Of a stretch of DNA of 64,000 nucleotides, positions 46,470-56,060 are shown piece after piece (positions within the stretch are counted from its first letter, which is position 1; each line of letters begins with the position of its first letter). The translations under genes and the position numbers were made by a program. Source of the DNA: JBOHWJ01 sp050736615 (GTDB taxonomy: Bacteria; Desulfobacterota; Binatia; Binatales; Binataceae); NCBI GenBank assembly GCA_050736615.1, contig JBOHWL010000192.1, forward strand, positions 1 to 64,000, in the 5' to 3' direction. The notes beneath the pieces were generated by a model, which did no database searches, was not told the DNA's origin, and saw nothing but the letters and a program-made list of their open reading frames with translations.

Positions 46470-47447
46470 TCATAATTCAAACCGCGCCGTAACGCCGTCA
46501 TGGGGCTGTTCGGAGAGCAGCCACGTATCCAATCCCAGGCTCAACGGACGTTCTCCTCCCAGACTCAGCGGCGGCGCCTCGCCGGCCGCGAGCAACAATT
46601 CCATTTCGCATCGCAGCGGGCTCACCAGATAAAACGTGATCATAAATTCAAGCGCCTTATGCAGCGCGCCACCCGGGCTGAGCCGGGCGAACAGTTCACG
46701 CCCAAGCGGACCGATGCGGATCAGCACCGTCGCCATACGATCATCGATCTCGGCGCCCAGATATTGATCCTCGCCGAGCTTCATCCGCTGCTCGCCGATC
46801 ACCATCCGTTGATCGGAGGGAATCGGGATGCGCCGCAATTCACACTGGCCAACCGCCACTGGCACGCCAAGAAAATCCGCGAGCAAGGCTTTGAGTCCCA
46901 GAGCGCAACGTGGAAACTGGGAGAACAAGCCGAGATACCGCATCAGCGCCGCCGTGTATGGAACATCCTGGCGCAAAGAGCGCTCGCCCAGGCCGATCAG
47001 CAGTCCCAGTTCATTATCGAAGGTCTCGTCGCGTTCTTCGCGCACACGCACGACGGCGCGATAGCGGCACCAGGTCAGATAGAGCAAGGGATAGAGGACG
47101 TTATGAATGATGTCGAGGAAGTCACGGACGGCGCCGCGTTCCTCACGCGCCTCGTCGATGAGGTCTTCCGTGTAAAAGGTCGGTAGCGGCGAAGACGTTC
47201 CATAGAGCGCGAGAAAATTCGGCTCGAGCGTATAGCCATTCGTGCCGGTAATCGCGTTAAGGTCGGATTCGGGGAAGGCCAGACTCAAATTGGGGCGGAA
47301 CCGCAGCGAAGCGCCATTGGCCGCGCCGCCGTCCATACGGCGGAGCAGCCGCAGCAGCCGCACGGCCTGAAAATAGTCATAGGACCGCCCTTGGCGCAGC
47401 AAGTCCTCGCTTAGAGCAGCGGCTGTTGTCCGATCCTCTCCGGCCAT
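46470..47447 (-). CDS. tssG: T6SS baseplate protein TssG
   Basis: 325 residues from ATG 47447 (MAGEDRTT), overlapping the end of tssF by 37 bases. Family landmarks are YDYFQAVRLLRLL near the start, RFRPNLSLAFPESDL, the LPTFYTEDLIDE segment and the LIGLGERSL region. TssG forms the baseplate wedge with TssF and TssE. A longer open frame to 47498 has no similarity and is not used. Confidence 0.92.
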   Translation of the reverse strand: MAGEDRTTAAALSEDLLRQGRSYDYFQAVRLLRLLRRMDGGAANGASLRFRPNLSLAFPESDLNAITGTNGYTLEPNFLALYGTSSPLPTFYTEDLIDEAREERGAVRDFLDIIHNVLYPLLYLTWCRYRAVVRVREERDETFDNELGLLIGLGERSLRQDVPYTAALMRYLGLFSQFPRCALGLKALLADFLGVPVAVGQCELRRIPIPSDQRMVIGEQRMKLGEDQYLGAEIDDRMATVLIRIGPLGRELFARLSPGGALHKALEFMITFYLVSPLRCEMELLLAAGEAPPLSLGGERPLSLGLDTWLLSEQPHDGVTARFEL

Positions 47448-49153
47448 TGGTACTTGTCCCCGCTCAACAGCTCTTCCAACCCAAAGCGCGTGTAGCAATT
47501 GATCGCGGCATAATCACTTAAAAACTCATTGAGTATACATCCGAACAAATAGAGATCCCCGCGACAGGCAAAATAATCCTGACGGCATTTGAGAATTATA
47601 TTCTGGCCGCGCATCAGCGCGCCGCTGACGATGCGGCTCCCCGCCCGCACTTCCATTTCCTGCAAGCCCTCGATCCGCCGGCGATTGGCGATTGCCGCGT
47701 CCTCCCCCTGCGCCTGCGCGAATATATAGAGATTGAGCAGCGATTTCAGATTGGGCGCGTTTGCGATACTGAGGTAATTGAGCGCCAGATGGGAAAGTAT
47801 CCGCGTCAGCAACGCCTCTCCCATCGGCGGATTGAGCGGCGGCGTGGGCGGCATGATATTGGCAAATACCAGCCGCTCGGGAGAGGTGTCGGTCGGCCGT
47901 GAAATGTCGCCGATGCCGAGGCTGACCGGCAGCACGCCGTTGGTACAGGTCAAGCGTACCGACAGGATTTCCGGTTGGGGCACGCGTTGGGGCTGGTAGG
48001 CGATACTCAGATAGGATTCCAGGCCACGGCCTATATTCGCGAGCCGCGTCACCACCTGGTAAACCGTCATCTCGTCATCTTCGGCCGCGGCGCCGTCGCC
48101 GCGGAACAATCCCAAAGGCGTATAAACCCGCGGCGCGCTCACCCCCGGTTGGCGGCCCGTTACCTCGTCGACCGAGAAGATCTGGTAGTGCGTCCGTTGA
48201 CGGCCCGCCGGCAGCAGTCGATACTCACTTGCGCGATGATCGAGCGATACCGGCTCGGCCTCGGCATTGAACAAATTGATCGCGGGCGTGGCGTTGAGCA
48301 CGAAGGCTTCGGGACGCACCGGACCCATCCAGCCCGGCAATTCCTTCAGCATGAAATCGAGCGTGAACTGAGTGCTTTTGCCCCGATTGCGCCAATGTTC
48401 GAGCCCGCCGATTTCAACGAATAGAAATTTTTGCGGCAGCACGAAATATTCTTCGAGCAGGCGGTACCCCGGGTACGCATGCGGCGGATAGGGAATCAGC
48501 GTGTCCTCGTCAGCGAAACCTACCGGACGCAGCGCCGCCGCCGGCAACAGCGCCGCTTCGCCGCCGGGCGCCGCCACCATGATTCCCGTGAGATATTGAC
48601 GCAGCAGCAAGTAAAGATTCGTGGCTTCGGTAATTTCGCCGGCCAGATGGAGCCTCAGCGCCGTGGCCCTCAGCGTGCCGACATCGCCCACATCCAACGC
48701 GAAGGTGAGCCGAAGGCGCGGTTGAGTTCCCGCATCCGCGATTACGCGAGTATCGCGCAACGTGATCGGTTGAACCTCGACCGGATAGCAGGTGCGAAAG
48801 ACGCAGGCGGTACCATCAACCGGGTTTGACGCGAGTTCGACTCCGGCCGCCACTTTGGCCGGCTCGTTCAGCCTTCCCTTGGGATTGAAAGTGACAATCG
48901 TACAAGACGGTATCACGCGAATATAATGCGGAAAAATCATGTTTCCCAAACTCTGGATGAATTCGGGAAATTCACGATCAAGGCGCTGCCGGATGAGCCC
49001 CGCGAGAAACGCCACGCCTTCCAATACCCGTTCGACATCCGGGTCCGAGCTGGGGCCGGCCAGCATCGGCGCCAGCGCGGGATGGGCATGGGAAAACTCC
49101 GCCGCGAGCTGGCGCAGATGGCCGAGTTCTTCTTCGTAATACCGATTCAGCAT
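47411..49153 (-). CDS. tssF: T6SS baseplate protein TssF
   Basis: 580 residues, starting NRYYEEELGHLRQLAAEFSHAHP, the highly conserved TssF N-terminus, and continuing with FLAGLIRQRLDREFPEF. Two copies assemble with TssG into the wedge. Upstream, the 257 bases between tssE and tssF (49154-49410) contain no credible gene, an unusual spacing in an otherwise tight operon. Confidence 0.95.
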   Translation of the reverse strand: MLNRYYEEELGHLRQLAAEFSHAHPALAPMLAGPSSDPDVERVLEGVAFLAGLIRQRLDREFPEFIQSLGNMIFPHYIRVIPSCTIVTFNPKGRLNEPAKVAAGVELASNPVDGTACVFRTCYPVEVQPITLRDTRVIADAGTQPRLRLTFALDVGDVGTLRATALRLHLAGEITEATNLYLLLRQYLTGIMVAAPGGEAALLPAAALRPVGFADEDTLIPYPPHAYPGYRLLEEYFVLPQKFLFVEIGGLEHWRNRGKSTQFTLDFMLKELPGWMGPVRPEAFVLNATPAINLFNAEAEPVSLDHRASEYRLLPAGRQRTHYQIFSVDEVTGRQPGVSAPRVYTPLGLFRGDGAAAEDDEMTVYQVVTRLANIGRGLESYLSIAYQPQRVPQPEILSVRLTCTNGVLPVSLGIGDISRPTDTSPERLVFANIMPPTPPLNPPMGEALLTRILSHLALNYLSIANAPNLKSLLNLYIFAQAQGEDAAIANRRRIEGLQEMEVRAGSRIVSGALMRGQNIILKCRQDYFACRGDLYLFGCILNEFLSDYAAINCYTRFGLEELLSGDKYQWPERIGQQPLL

Positions 49154-49410
49154 CCCGCCCTTAACCCACTCGTGACCACGTCGCGGAGTTAATCAGCACG
49201 CGGCTTGCGGACTCGCCCGCTTCCGCTGTCGCGCGGAGGCACTGGCGCGGTTTCATTTCGTTCCGCTGAGGACGTTCCACCGCGTGCTCGCCTTCCCGCG
49301 TACCGCCGCGGGAGCGCCCCCGAGGATTGATTTCGCATGCCCCCTCCGTTGCGTTCGCGCTTAACCCGGCGGCGTCGAACGAGATGGCGCACACGCCCCC
49401 GCCTTCTCCC

Positions 49411-49827
49411 TTATCGATCGATTTCGACCCGCCCGTTCGGATTGACCACGGTCGCCAGATGCACCGCGATCTTGCGGTCATCCACATTGATCGAACCCAA
49501 TAATTCGAATCTCAATGCGAGCGGATCCTTTTCATCCGGCACCAGCTTGAGCGAGACCTCCGCCAGGCGCGGCTCGTAGTGCTCGATCACGCGCAGAATG
49601 TCGGCCTCGACCTCGCGGGTTGAGCTGGAAACGAAGGCCCCCGCGAGGTTGGTGAAATCCGGCACGCCGTAGAGCGGGTCGATTGGCGCGCTGCCCTGGC
49701 GCGTGTTCAGCACGCGTTGCAGGTGATTTAGGATCGACTCGACTACCACTTCGGCGCGCGAGGCCGAAGTCAGCGCGCCGCCACGCTCACGGTCGGCCAG
49801 GCGCTCCAGCAGGCGCTGCTCCCGCAC
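49411..49827 (-). CDS. tssE: T6SS baseplate protein TssE (gp25-like)
   Basis: 138 residues, the usual length. The gp25/lysozyme-like wedge protein is recognised by LLERLADRER near the start and the EADILRVIEHYEPRLAEVSLKL segment with the conserved E-P-R. It lies 2 bases after the hcp stop. It is a structural part of the baseplate, not an enzyme. Confidence 0.93.
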   Translation of the reverse strand: MREQRLLERLADRERGGALTSASRAEVVVESILNHLQRVLNTRQGSAPIDPLYGVPDFTNLAGAFVSSSTREVEADILRVIEHYEPRLAEVSLKLVPDEKDPLALRFELLGSINVDDRKIAVHLATVVNPNGRVEIDR

Positions 49828-49829
49828 CG

Positions 49830-50312
49830 CTAATTACCGGTCCAGGAATCCTCCGTCTCGATCCCGTCCTTGACCCAGGTCCAGATGATCTTCTCATAGG
49901 TGAGGGAAACGTTTTCCATATGGCCGAGCTGCTGATCGTCGGGCTTGAGCGCATTCGGCATCCAGGTGCGCAGGTCAACGATGATCGCGTTCTGCAGTTT
50001 GGTCGTGAAATACTTCTCCTCGACACCCTCTTTCGAAATGCGGTACCAATCGATCTCGACATTGGTCATTTGCTCGCCGGTACATAGCGCCTGGAACAAC
50101 TTGGGCGAGCTTTTATCGATTTCCTTAGTCAGCGTGAGCGGGCCGTGAACGCGCTTGCCGGTCGGCAAACCGGTCTGCGGGCTGCGCGGGATCTCGATAT
50201 TGTGCTCGACGCCTTCCACCAAAATGGTGTTCTCGCGGCCTTTGATGGTACACGAGCCCTGGATTTTGCCTTGTTTTGCGCCGGTCAAGGTTAAATTGAT
50301 CGGAACTGGCAT
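49830..50312 (-). CDS. hcp: T6SS tube protein Hcp (TssD)
   Basis: 160 residues. The Hcp hallmarks are GSCTIKGRENTILVEGVEH, the RVHGPLTLTKEIDKSSP motif, and NVEIDWYR. Hcp forms stacked hexameric rings that make the inner tube. A strong ribosome binding site (GGGAGG) precedes ATG 50312. The gene follows tssC after 81 bases and is the only hcp copy in the window. Confidence 0.95.
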   Translation of the reverse strand: MPVPINLTLTGAKQGKIQGSCTIKGRENTILVEGVEHNIEIPRSPQTGLPTGKRVHGPLTLTKEIDKSSPKLFQALCTGEQMTNVEIDWYRISKEGVEEKYFTTKLQNAIIVDLRTWMPNALKPDDQQLGHMENVSLTYEKIIWTWVKDGIETEDSWTGN

Positions 50313-50393
50313 GGATGATTCCCTCCCTCTTTCCGTCTATTGCTAAATTCACGCCGCACGCCGGCGATAGCATAGCCACCTGATACCCAGTGG

Positions 50394-51905
50394 TTATTGA
50401 GCCTTGTCCAGCTTGCCCACCAACGAAAGCGTGAACGACGCTCCCATATACTTGAAATGGGGCCGCACCTTGAGCGACACCCGGTACCATCCCGGATCGC
50501 CTTCGACGTCCGACACCATGATCTCGGCTTGGCGCAATGGCCGGCGGCTACGCACTCCTGGCGCCGGATTGTCCATATCGGCGACGTATTGGCGAATCCA
50601 GGTGTTGAGCTCGCGCTCCAGGTCAGTGCGTTCCTTCCAGGTGCCGATATTCTCGCGTTGAATCACTTTGATGTAATGCGCGAGCCGGCTCATCACGAAC
50701 ATGTACGGTAACTGGGTGCCAAGCTTGTAGTTGAGTTCGGCCTCCTTGCCTTCCTTGCTTTGGCCGAAGAACTTCGGCTTTTGCGCTGAGTTGGCGCTGA
50801 AGAAAGCCGCGTTATCGCTGTCCTTGCGCATGGTTAAGCCGATAAAGCCTTGCTCGGACAGTTCGAACTCGCGCCTTTCCGAGAGCAGCACTTCAGTCGG
50901 GATTTTGACCTGTGTCTCCCCCATCGCCTGATAGGTATAAAGCGGCAGGTCCTCAACCGCGCCGCCGCCTTGCGGACCAATGATATTGGCGCTCCAGCGG
51001 TACTTGGCGAAGCTGTCGGTCAGGCGCGTGGCAAAGGCAAAGGCCGCGTTGCCCCACAGGTACTGCGCGCCACTTTGGCTGACTTCTTCGCGGTAATCGA
51101 ATTTTTTCGTCGGCACCGTGTCCGGACTGTAAGGCAGGCGCAACAGGAAATGCGGCAGCGTGAGTCCGACGTTGCGCGCGTCTTCGCTCTCGCGGAAGGC
51201 GTTCCACTTCTGATACTGCGGTCCTTCGAGAATCGAGCCGAGATCTTTCAGATTCGGCAGACCCGCGAAATTGTCCAACCCAAAGAATTGCGGACCGGCG
51301 GCGGCGATGAACGGCGCATGCGCCATCGCGGCGACGCTGGCCACGTTTTGCAGCAATTTAATATCCTGCGGACCCGGCCCAAACTCGTAGTTGCCGATGA
51401 TTGCGCCGTAGGGTTGCCCGCCAAATTGTCCGTATTCGGACGTATAAACCGTCCGGTAAAGACCTGATTTCGTGATTTCCGGCGCGTCTTCAAAGTCGTC
51501 GAGCAGCTCCTGCTTGCTGGCGCTAATCAGGCTGAGCTTGATGTTCTCGCGAAAATCAGTGCGATCCACCAGGAATTTGAGCGAACGCCACGCTGACTCG
51601 AGTTTCTGAAAATCGGCGTTGTGCATGATTGCGTCGACCTGGCGGCAAAGCTTTTGATCCAGTTCCGCCACCATGCTGTCGACGATCGCCTGGCTGACTT
51701 TCTCCTGGGCGCGCTGCGGTTCCAGTAACTCGGACAGAAACGCCTGGATGCCCTGGCGAGTAATCGCATACGCCTCATCATCGGGCTTGACCCTGGTGGC
51801 CTCGACCAATTCGTTCAGGAGCGAACCCGCGCCGTTTTCCTGACCGGCTTGAGGCGCCGGCGCTTCAGCGGCTGGACTTGCCACGTGATCTTTATCATCC
51901 GCCAT
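50394..51905 (-). CDS. tssC: T6SS sheath large subunit TssC (VipB)
   Basis: 503 residues. Typical TssC segments: AWRSLKFLVDRTDFRENIKL, EYGQFGGQPYGAIIGNYEF, ANIIGPQGGGAVEDLP and FVMSRLAHYIKVIQREN. It pairs with TssB to form the contractile sheath. Starts 12 bases after tssB. Confidence 0.97.
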   Translation of the reverse strand: MADDKDHVASPAAEAPAPQAGQENGAGSLLNELVEATRVKPDDEAYAITRQGIQAFLSELLEPQRAQEKVSQAIVDSMVAELDQKLCRQVDAIMHNADFQKLESAWRSLKFLVDRTDFRENIKLSLISASKQELLDDFEDAPEITKSGLYRTVYTSEYGQFGGQPYGAIIGNYEFGPGPQDIKLLQNVASVAAMAHAPFIAAAGPQFFGLDNFAGLPNLKDLGSILEGPQYQKWNAFRESEDARNVGLTLPHFLLRLPYSPDTVPTKKFDYREEVSQSGAQYLWGNAAFAFATRLTDSFAKYRWSANIIGPQGGGAVEDLPLYTYQAMGETQVKIPTEVLLSERREFELSEQGFIGLTMRKDSDNAAFFSANSAQKPKFFGQSKEGKEAELNYKLGTQLPYMFVMSRLAHYIKVIQRENIGTWKERTDLERELNTWIRQYVADMDNPAPGVRSRRPLRQAEIMVSDVEGDPGWYRVSLKVRPHFKYMGASFTLSLVGKLDKAQ

Positions 51906-51917
51906 ATCGGGCGCTCC

Positions 51918-52412
51918 TTACTTGTTCTGAATTCCGAGTTCCGCCAACAGCCGTTGACGCACACCCTCATCTTTGACCAGGTCCTGAACTTTGCGGCGAA
52001 ATTCCGGGATATTGCTGAGCGGCCCCTTAAGTGCCTTCAAGGCCTCGCGCAGATCGATGATCTTCTTCAGCTCCGGAACCTTGTCGACGATCGCGTCGGG
52101 TTCGAAATCCCTGATCGAATCGAAGCTCAGCTTGACCGCTATCGCGGCGTTTGCGTCGGCCTTTTTGTCGAGCTGATTAGGCACGGCCAGATCAAGTGTA
52201 AGCTTTTGTGCTTTAAGCACTTCGTTGAAATTGTCTTTGTCTATATTTACCGGCTTACGATCTTCAACTGCCGTCTGGTCCGGTTTCAAGTTAAAGTCAC
52301 CAATGACTAACAGTTTCAGAGGAAGTTCAACTTCTTCTTTCGCGTCACCGGTGGCGGGACGATAAACAATGTTCACTCGTTCTTTAGGCGCGACCGAACC
52401 TTCCTTAGCCAT
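51918..52412 (-). CDS. tssB: T6SS sheath small subunit TssB (VipA)
   Basis: 164 residues. It starts MAKEGSVAPKERVNIVYRPA, then ELPLKLLVIGDF and the KLSFDSIRDFEPDAIV segment, all characteristic of TssB. First gene of the long minus-strand operon; its promoter should be in 52413-52699. Confidence 0.97.
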   Translation of the reverse strand: MAKEGSVAPKERVNIVYRPATGDAKEEVELPLKLLVIGDFNLKPDQTAVEDRKPVNIDKDNFNEVLKAQKLTLDLAVPNQLDKKADANAAIAVKLSFDSIRDFEPDAIVDKVPELKKIIDLREALKALKGPLSNIPEFRRKVQDLVKDEGVRQRLLAELGIQNK

Positions 52413-52699
52413 GAGAAGCCCTCCTCAGCGAAAATTGTCCTATCGTAGTGACTCCGCGACTGGCATTAGCGCCGTCATATAGCATGACGCGAATCAATCA
52501 AAATCACGTCGCAGCGGATTATTGTCAGCGTAACGATGTGATGAGATTGATCTAAATTGAATGAGGCTTGAAGCTAGCAGACCGCAATAGTCAATGTCAA
52601 TTTATAATTCTAAATAATCGATGTCTGGCCGCTTCATCTTGTGACGATGATCGGCTGCAAATTTCAGCGATTTACGATTTTGACGATGGAGTATTTTCA
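52413..52699. promoter_or_regulatory. Divergent intergenic region between tssB and tssA
   Basis: A 287-base region between the divergently transcribed tssB and tssA, noticeably richer in A and T than its surroundings. On the minus strand the part at about 52475-52505 has TTGATT and TATATG-like boxes that could be a promoter, but the spacing is short. The plus strand has TTGTCA near 52524. No perfect FNR or CRP box was found. That promoters lie here is inferred from gene orientation. Confidence 0.45.
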
Positions 52700-54208
52700 G
52701 TGGAATTAGCCAAACTCGGCAAAGCGCCGATTACGCCCGGGTCGCCCGCCGGCCACGAAGTTCGCGCCGCCGCCGCATTCGAAGCTCTTCAGGCGGAAAT
52801 CGATAAGCTGTCGAACCCAACCAATGCCGGCGCCACCGATTGGAGCCGAGTGGCTGATCTGTCCGCCAGTCTTCTCGAAAAGGAAGGCAAGGACCTTCTG
52901 GTCGCGAGCTATCTCGCGATCGCACTTACTTACACGCGAAAACTGGCAGGATTTAAACTCGGAATGGGCGTGATGGCCGATATACTCGCGACTTATTGGG
53001 AAAACATGCAGCCGCCGCTGACACGCATCCGCGCCCGCCGCAACGCGATTACGTGGTGGAGTGATCGCGCCGCCGCCGCGCTGCAAACGCTCGAATTTGA
53101 GCCCTCGAGCCCTGAGGAAATTGCCGATCTCACACGCGACGTTGAGGCTATCGACGGTACGTTACAAAGTAGGGACCCGGAAGGGCCCACCATCTCCACG
53201 ATCAAAGCCTTAATCAGGCACCTACCGGTAAAAGATCAAACCCCGGCGGTTAACGGCGGGCCGCCGTCCGCGACGAAGGCCACCTCGCCGACCGATATTT
53301 CCGCCATATCATCGCCACAAGACGCGCTTAAAATGATCGAAGCGCTGATGGACAATCTCGGGCAGGTCGCCGGATGGATGATCGAGCATGATAGCGCCAA
53401 CTCGCTGGGCTACTGGCTCAATCGCATCGCGCAATGGTGGCGAATCCAGCAGCCGCCGCCCGCAACCGAGGGAAAATCGCGCGTGCCGCCGCCGGCCGCG
53501 CAAGCCAAAGCGGAACTGGCCTCGCTCGCCAGTGCGGGAAATCCAGCCAACCTAATCAAATTCGCCGAAGCTCAATTAGGCGAACATCCATTGTGGCTCG
53601 ATTTGAACCGTATTGTGGCTGAGAACCTCGCTATTCAGGGGGCGGATTTCGCGGCCGCAGGTCAGGTGATCGCGACGGCAACCGTCGCCTTTGCTCATCG
53701 TGCCGCTGGATTGGAAATGCTGAGCTTCGCCGATGGTAGTCCGTTCGCCGACAATGCCACGCGGAATTGGATGATGCCGCGCAAAAGCGAAGACAACGCC
53801 GGACCCGGTAAGAACGAGGATCTCTCGGAATATTCGAAAGCCGTGACGGAGACGGAAGATTTGGCCGCCAAAGGCGATCTTACGACGGCCGCCGCCCGGC
53901 TCCAGCAGGCGCTTCGCGCCACCACTTCGGGCCGCCAGCGACTGCTGGCGCGTACGCGTTTTTCGGAAATCTTGCTCAACCGCAATGCGCTTGAAGAGCC
54001 GTGGCCTTATCTGGCCGCGTTACTTCAGGCTGTGGACCGCCATCAGCTCGAGCAATTCGACCCTGAACTCGCGATCCGCGCGCTGAGCGTCGTCTATCGT
54101 GGTTTGAATGACATTGAGTCCAACGGAAAGCCGACACGCGCCACGATTCTCACGCGTATCGCCGCGCTGGATTATGGCGCGGCCCTGCGGCTTTCAAAAT
54201 CCACCTGA
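52700..54208 (+). CDS. tssA: T6SS sheath-assembly protein TssA
   Basis: 502 residues from GTG 52700, which has GGAG eight bases upstream; the frame is open to 52568 but the added residues lack similarity. The ImpA/TssA N-terminal domain (LGKAPITPGSPAGHEVR, FEALQAEIDKLS, DWSRVADLSASLLEKEGKDLLVASYL) covers about 1-200. The C-terminal part contains LAQARAL-type tail residues (EEPWPYLAALLQAVDRHQLEQFDPELAIRAL shape). TssA starts tail polymerisation at the baseplate. It is divergent from the main operon. Confidence 0.9.
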   Translation: MELAKLGKAPITPGSPAGHEVRAAAAFEALQAEIDKLSNPTNAGATDWSRVADLSASLLEKEGKDLLVASYLAIALTYTRKLAGFKLGMGVMADILATYWENMQPPLTRIRARRNAITWWSDRAAAALQTLEFEPSSPEEIADLTRDVEAIDGTLQSRDPEGPTISTIKALIRHLPVKDQTPAVNGGPPSATKATSPTDISAISSPQDALKMIEALMDNLGQVAGWMIEHDSANSLGYWLNRIAQWWRIQQPPPATEGKSRVPPPAAQAKAELASLASAGNPANLIKFAEAQLGEHPLWLDLNRIVAENLAIQGADFAAAGQVIATATVAFAHRAAGLEMLSFADGSPFADNATRNWMMPRKSEDNAGPGKNEDLSEYSKAVTETEDLAAKGDLTTAAARLQQALRATTSGRQRLLARTRFSEILLNRNALEEPWPYLAALLQAVDRHQLEQFDPELAIRALSVVYRGLNDIESNGKPTRATILTRIAALDYGAALRLSKST

Positions 54209-54385
54209 ACGCGACAATCGAGGAACGCGGCTCCTCGCAGGCGCAATCGATTCGCACCGCCATGGCGACCCCCTATTCCAACGATGGTTGTCCCATGCTC
54301 CGTTCTGCGCTGTGATCAAACTGAGATCGCGAGTCATCGAAGTTTCAGCTTCGGCTTAAATGACCAGACTCAGCAATAGCAATTC

Positions 54386-54901
54386 ATGGATTACTTCAGC
54401 CGCGCTCATCAGCGTCGGCGCATTGATTGCCGTCGCGCCAGCCGCAATGGCCAGTCTTCACTGATGCTGGCGGTCGACGGCGAGATGGTCGGCCAATTGG
54501 TGTATGAAGATCAGATTCGTCCGGAGGGCGCACACGTCATCGAAGCGCTTAGGCGGCGCGCTATCCCTGATGTCGTGATGCTTACCGGCATCAATGACGC
54601 CGCCGCGTTATCTTATGCCGATGTTGGTATCGCCATGAAAAACGGCACCGACCTGGCTCAGCACAGTGCCCACGTGGTGCTGATGCGGGACGATCTCTCG
54701 CGCATCGTGGATGCGACCGACACCTCGCGTGGCGCGGTCAAACTGATTCATCAGAATTACTCGATTGTGGTCGGTCTGAATCTGGTCGCGTTGGCGATGG
54801 CGCCGGCGGGAGGACTGGTGCGCCCGGAATTGACCGCGCTCATCAGCAATGGCTCCGCCGTACTGGCCAGCGTCAATCGCGTACGCCCGCTGGTTCAGTA
54901 G
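54386..54901 (+). pseudogene. Remnant of a P1B-type metal-transporting ATPase with internal deletion
   Basis: 171 codons. From about residue 27 the sequence matches the C-terminal third of heavy-metal P-type ATPases: LAVDGEMVGQ, IRPEGAHVIEALRRR, then VVMLTG joined directly to INDAAALSYADVGIAMKNG, followed by the C-terminal helices and NGSAVLASVNRVRP. Normally about 50 residues (the T-G-D-N loop through the G-D-G before I-N-D) separate MLTG from INDA; they are missing without a frame change. The phosphorylated D-K-T-G-T and the transport helices are absent, so it cannot pump ions. It lies 18 bases before the exchanger gene. Confidence 0.75.
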
Positions 54902-54919
54902 CGCTGCCGAACATTCAAC

Positions 54920-55903
54920 ATGAGCGCGGCCGCATCCACCCTGGCACTCACCGGCGCGATCGTCGTGCTCGCCGGCGTGATGCTCGGACGAGCCGCCGAT
55001 CTGATTGCGGAGCTGACGGGTGTGGGCGAAATGTGGACGGGCTGGCTTCTGCTGGCCGCTGCAACCTCCCTGCCGGAGTTCGTCACTGATGTAGCGGCCG
55101 TGAGGCTTCATGCAGCCGATCTGGCCGGCGGCGATCTATTCGGTTCAAGCTTGACCAACATGGCGATTCTGGCGGTGATTGCCTTCGCCTGCTCCACGCG
55201 TGAGCTTAACAGCTCCGCCAGCCTGTTCAGCGCCTACCTGGCGATTGTGCTGAATCTGCTGGGGGCGCTCTTCACCCTGCTGCACAGCGGTCTAACGATT
55301 GCGCACGTATCAATCGAGCCGCTCCTAATCGTGCTGGTCTACCTGGTGGGAACGCGCGCTCTGTATCAGCGCAGTGTACCGGCGGCGGCGACATCGAATG
55401 GTTCAATCGATGGGACGGTTGAGCGGCGATGGCGGCTGTTTCGCGCCTTTGTCGTTTTCGCGGTGGGCTCCGCGATGATCTTTTTGTCCGCACCGCGATT
55501 CGCCGCTGCCGCCAAGGACTTCGCCGCGCTGAGCGGACTGGGTCAGTCCTTAGTGGGCACCTGGCTCCTGGGATTCTCAACCGCATTGCCGGAATTGGTG
55601 ACCTCATTGACGGTCGCGCGGCTGGGCGCCTTTGATCTCGCCGTCGCCAATCTGTACGGCTCGTGCGCCTTCAACATGGTGGTGTTTTTCGCGATGGATA
55701 TGGCTTCGCCCACCCCGGTCTTCGCATCGCTCGACCCGGGGCTCGCGCTGGCGGGTTTTTTGGCGGTGCTTCTGATGATGCTGGGCGTTGTTGCGATCAG
55801 TTATCGGCGGCAGCATACGGCCGCCTTATATACTGGCAGCGGATTGTTGCTTGCGTTCTATGGAACCGCCATCTGGCTGCTTTACTTCTGGCGCAATATC
55901 TAA
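54920..55903 (+). CDS. CaCA-family cation/calcium exchanger
   Basis: 327 residues, ten membrane helices in two homologous halves. The alpha repeats are AATSLPEFVTDVAAVRLHAADLA with GDLFGSSLTNMAI, and FSTALPELVTSLTVARLGAF with NLYGSCAFNMVVF, each with the G-S-x-x-x-N ion-binding pattern. It exchanges Ca2+ (or another divalent cation) for Na+ or H+. It probably shares a transcript with the P-type ATPase remnant. Confidence 0.88.
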   Translation: MSAAASTLALTGAIVVLAGVMLGRAADLIAELTGVGEMWTGWLLLAAATSLPEFVTDVAAVRLHAADLAGGDLFGSSLTNMAILAVIAFACSTRELNSSASLFSAYLAIVLNLLGALFTLLHSGLTIAHVSIEPLLIVLVYLVGTRALYQRSVPAAATSNGSIDGTVERRWRLFRAFVVFAVGSAMIFLSAPRFAAAAKDFAALSGLGQSLVGTWLLGFSTALPELVTSLTVARLGAFDLAVANLYGSCAFNMVVFFAMDMASPTPVFASLDPGLALAGFLAVLLMMLGVVAISYRRQHTAALYTGSGLLLAFYGTAIWLLYFWRNI

Positions 55904-56060
55904 GCGGGCGGCGGTGTGGCATTTAGCAAGGTGATGGAGTGCGCGGTGTAGCTCCGACGGCATGTCGCTTGCCTACCTTCAGAGCGGTTGATCACTCTCA
56001 AGGAGGAGGATGCTCGGTGCGCGCTTGAGCGGATGCGCGTTGAAGCGATAGAGCGCCGCA

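Noticed and set aside
52413..52699. FNR box between tssB and tssA
   Set aside because: TTGATCTAAATTGAAT does not match TTGAT-N4-ATCAA well enough.
29016..54208. Prophage or tailocin rather than T6SS
   Set aside because: gp25-like TssE and VgrG resemble phage parts, but TssJ/L/M, TssK, ClpV and TssA are T6SS-specific and no phage genes are present.
54360..54461. Short frame beginning MTRLSNSNSWITSAAL before the ATPase remnant
   Set aside because: Only 33 codons; looks hydrophobic but has no clear ribosome binding site. It may be part of the decayed ATPase in another frame; not enough to call.
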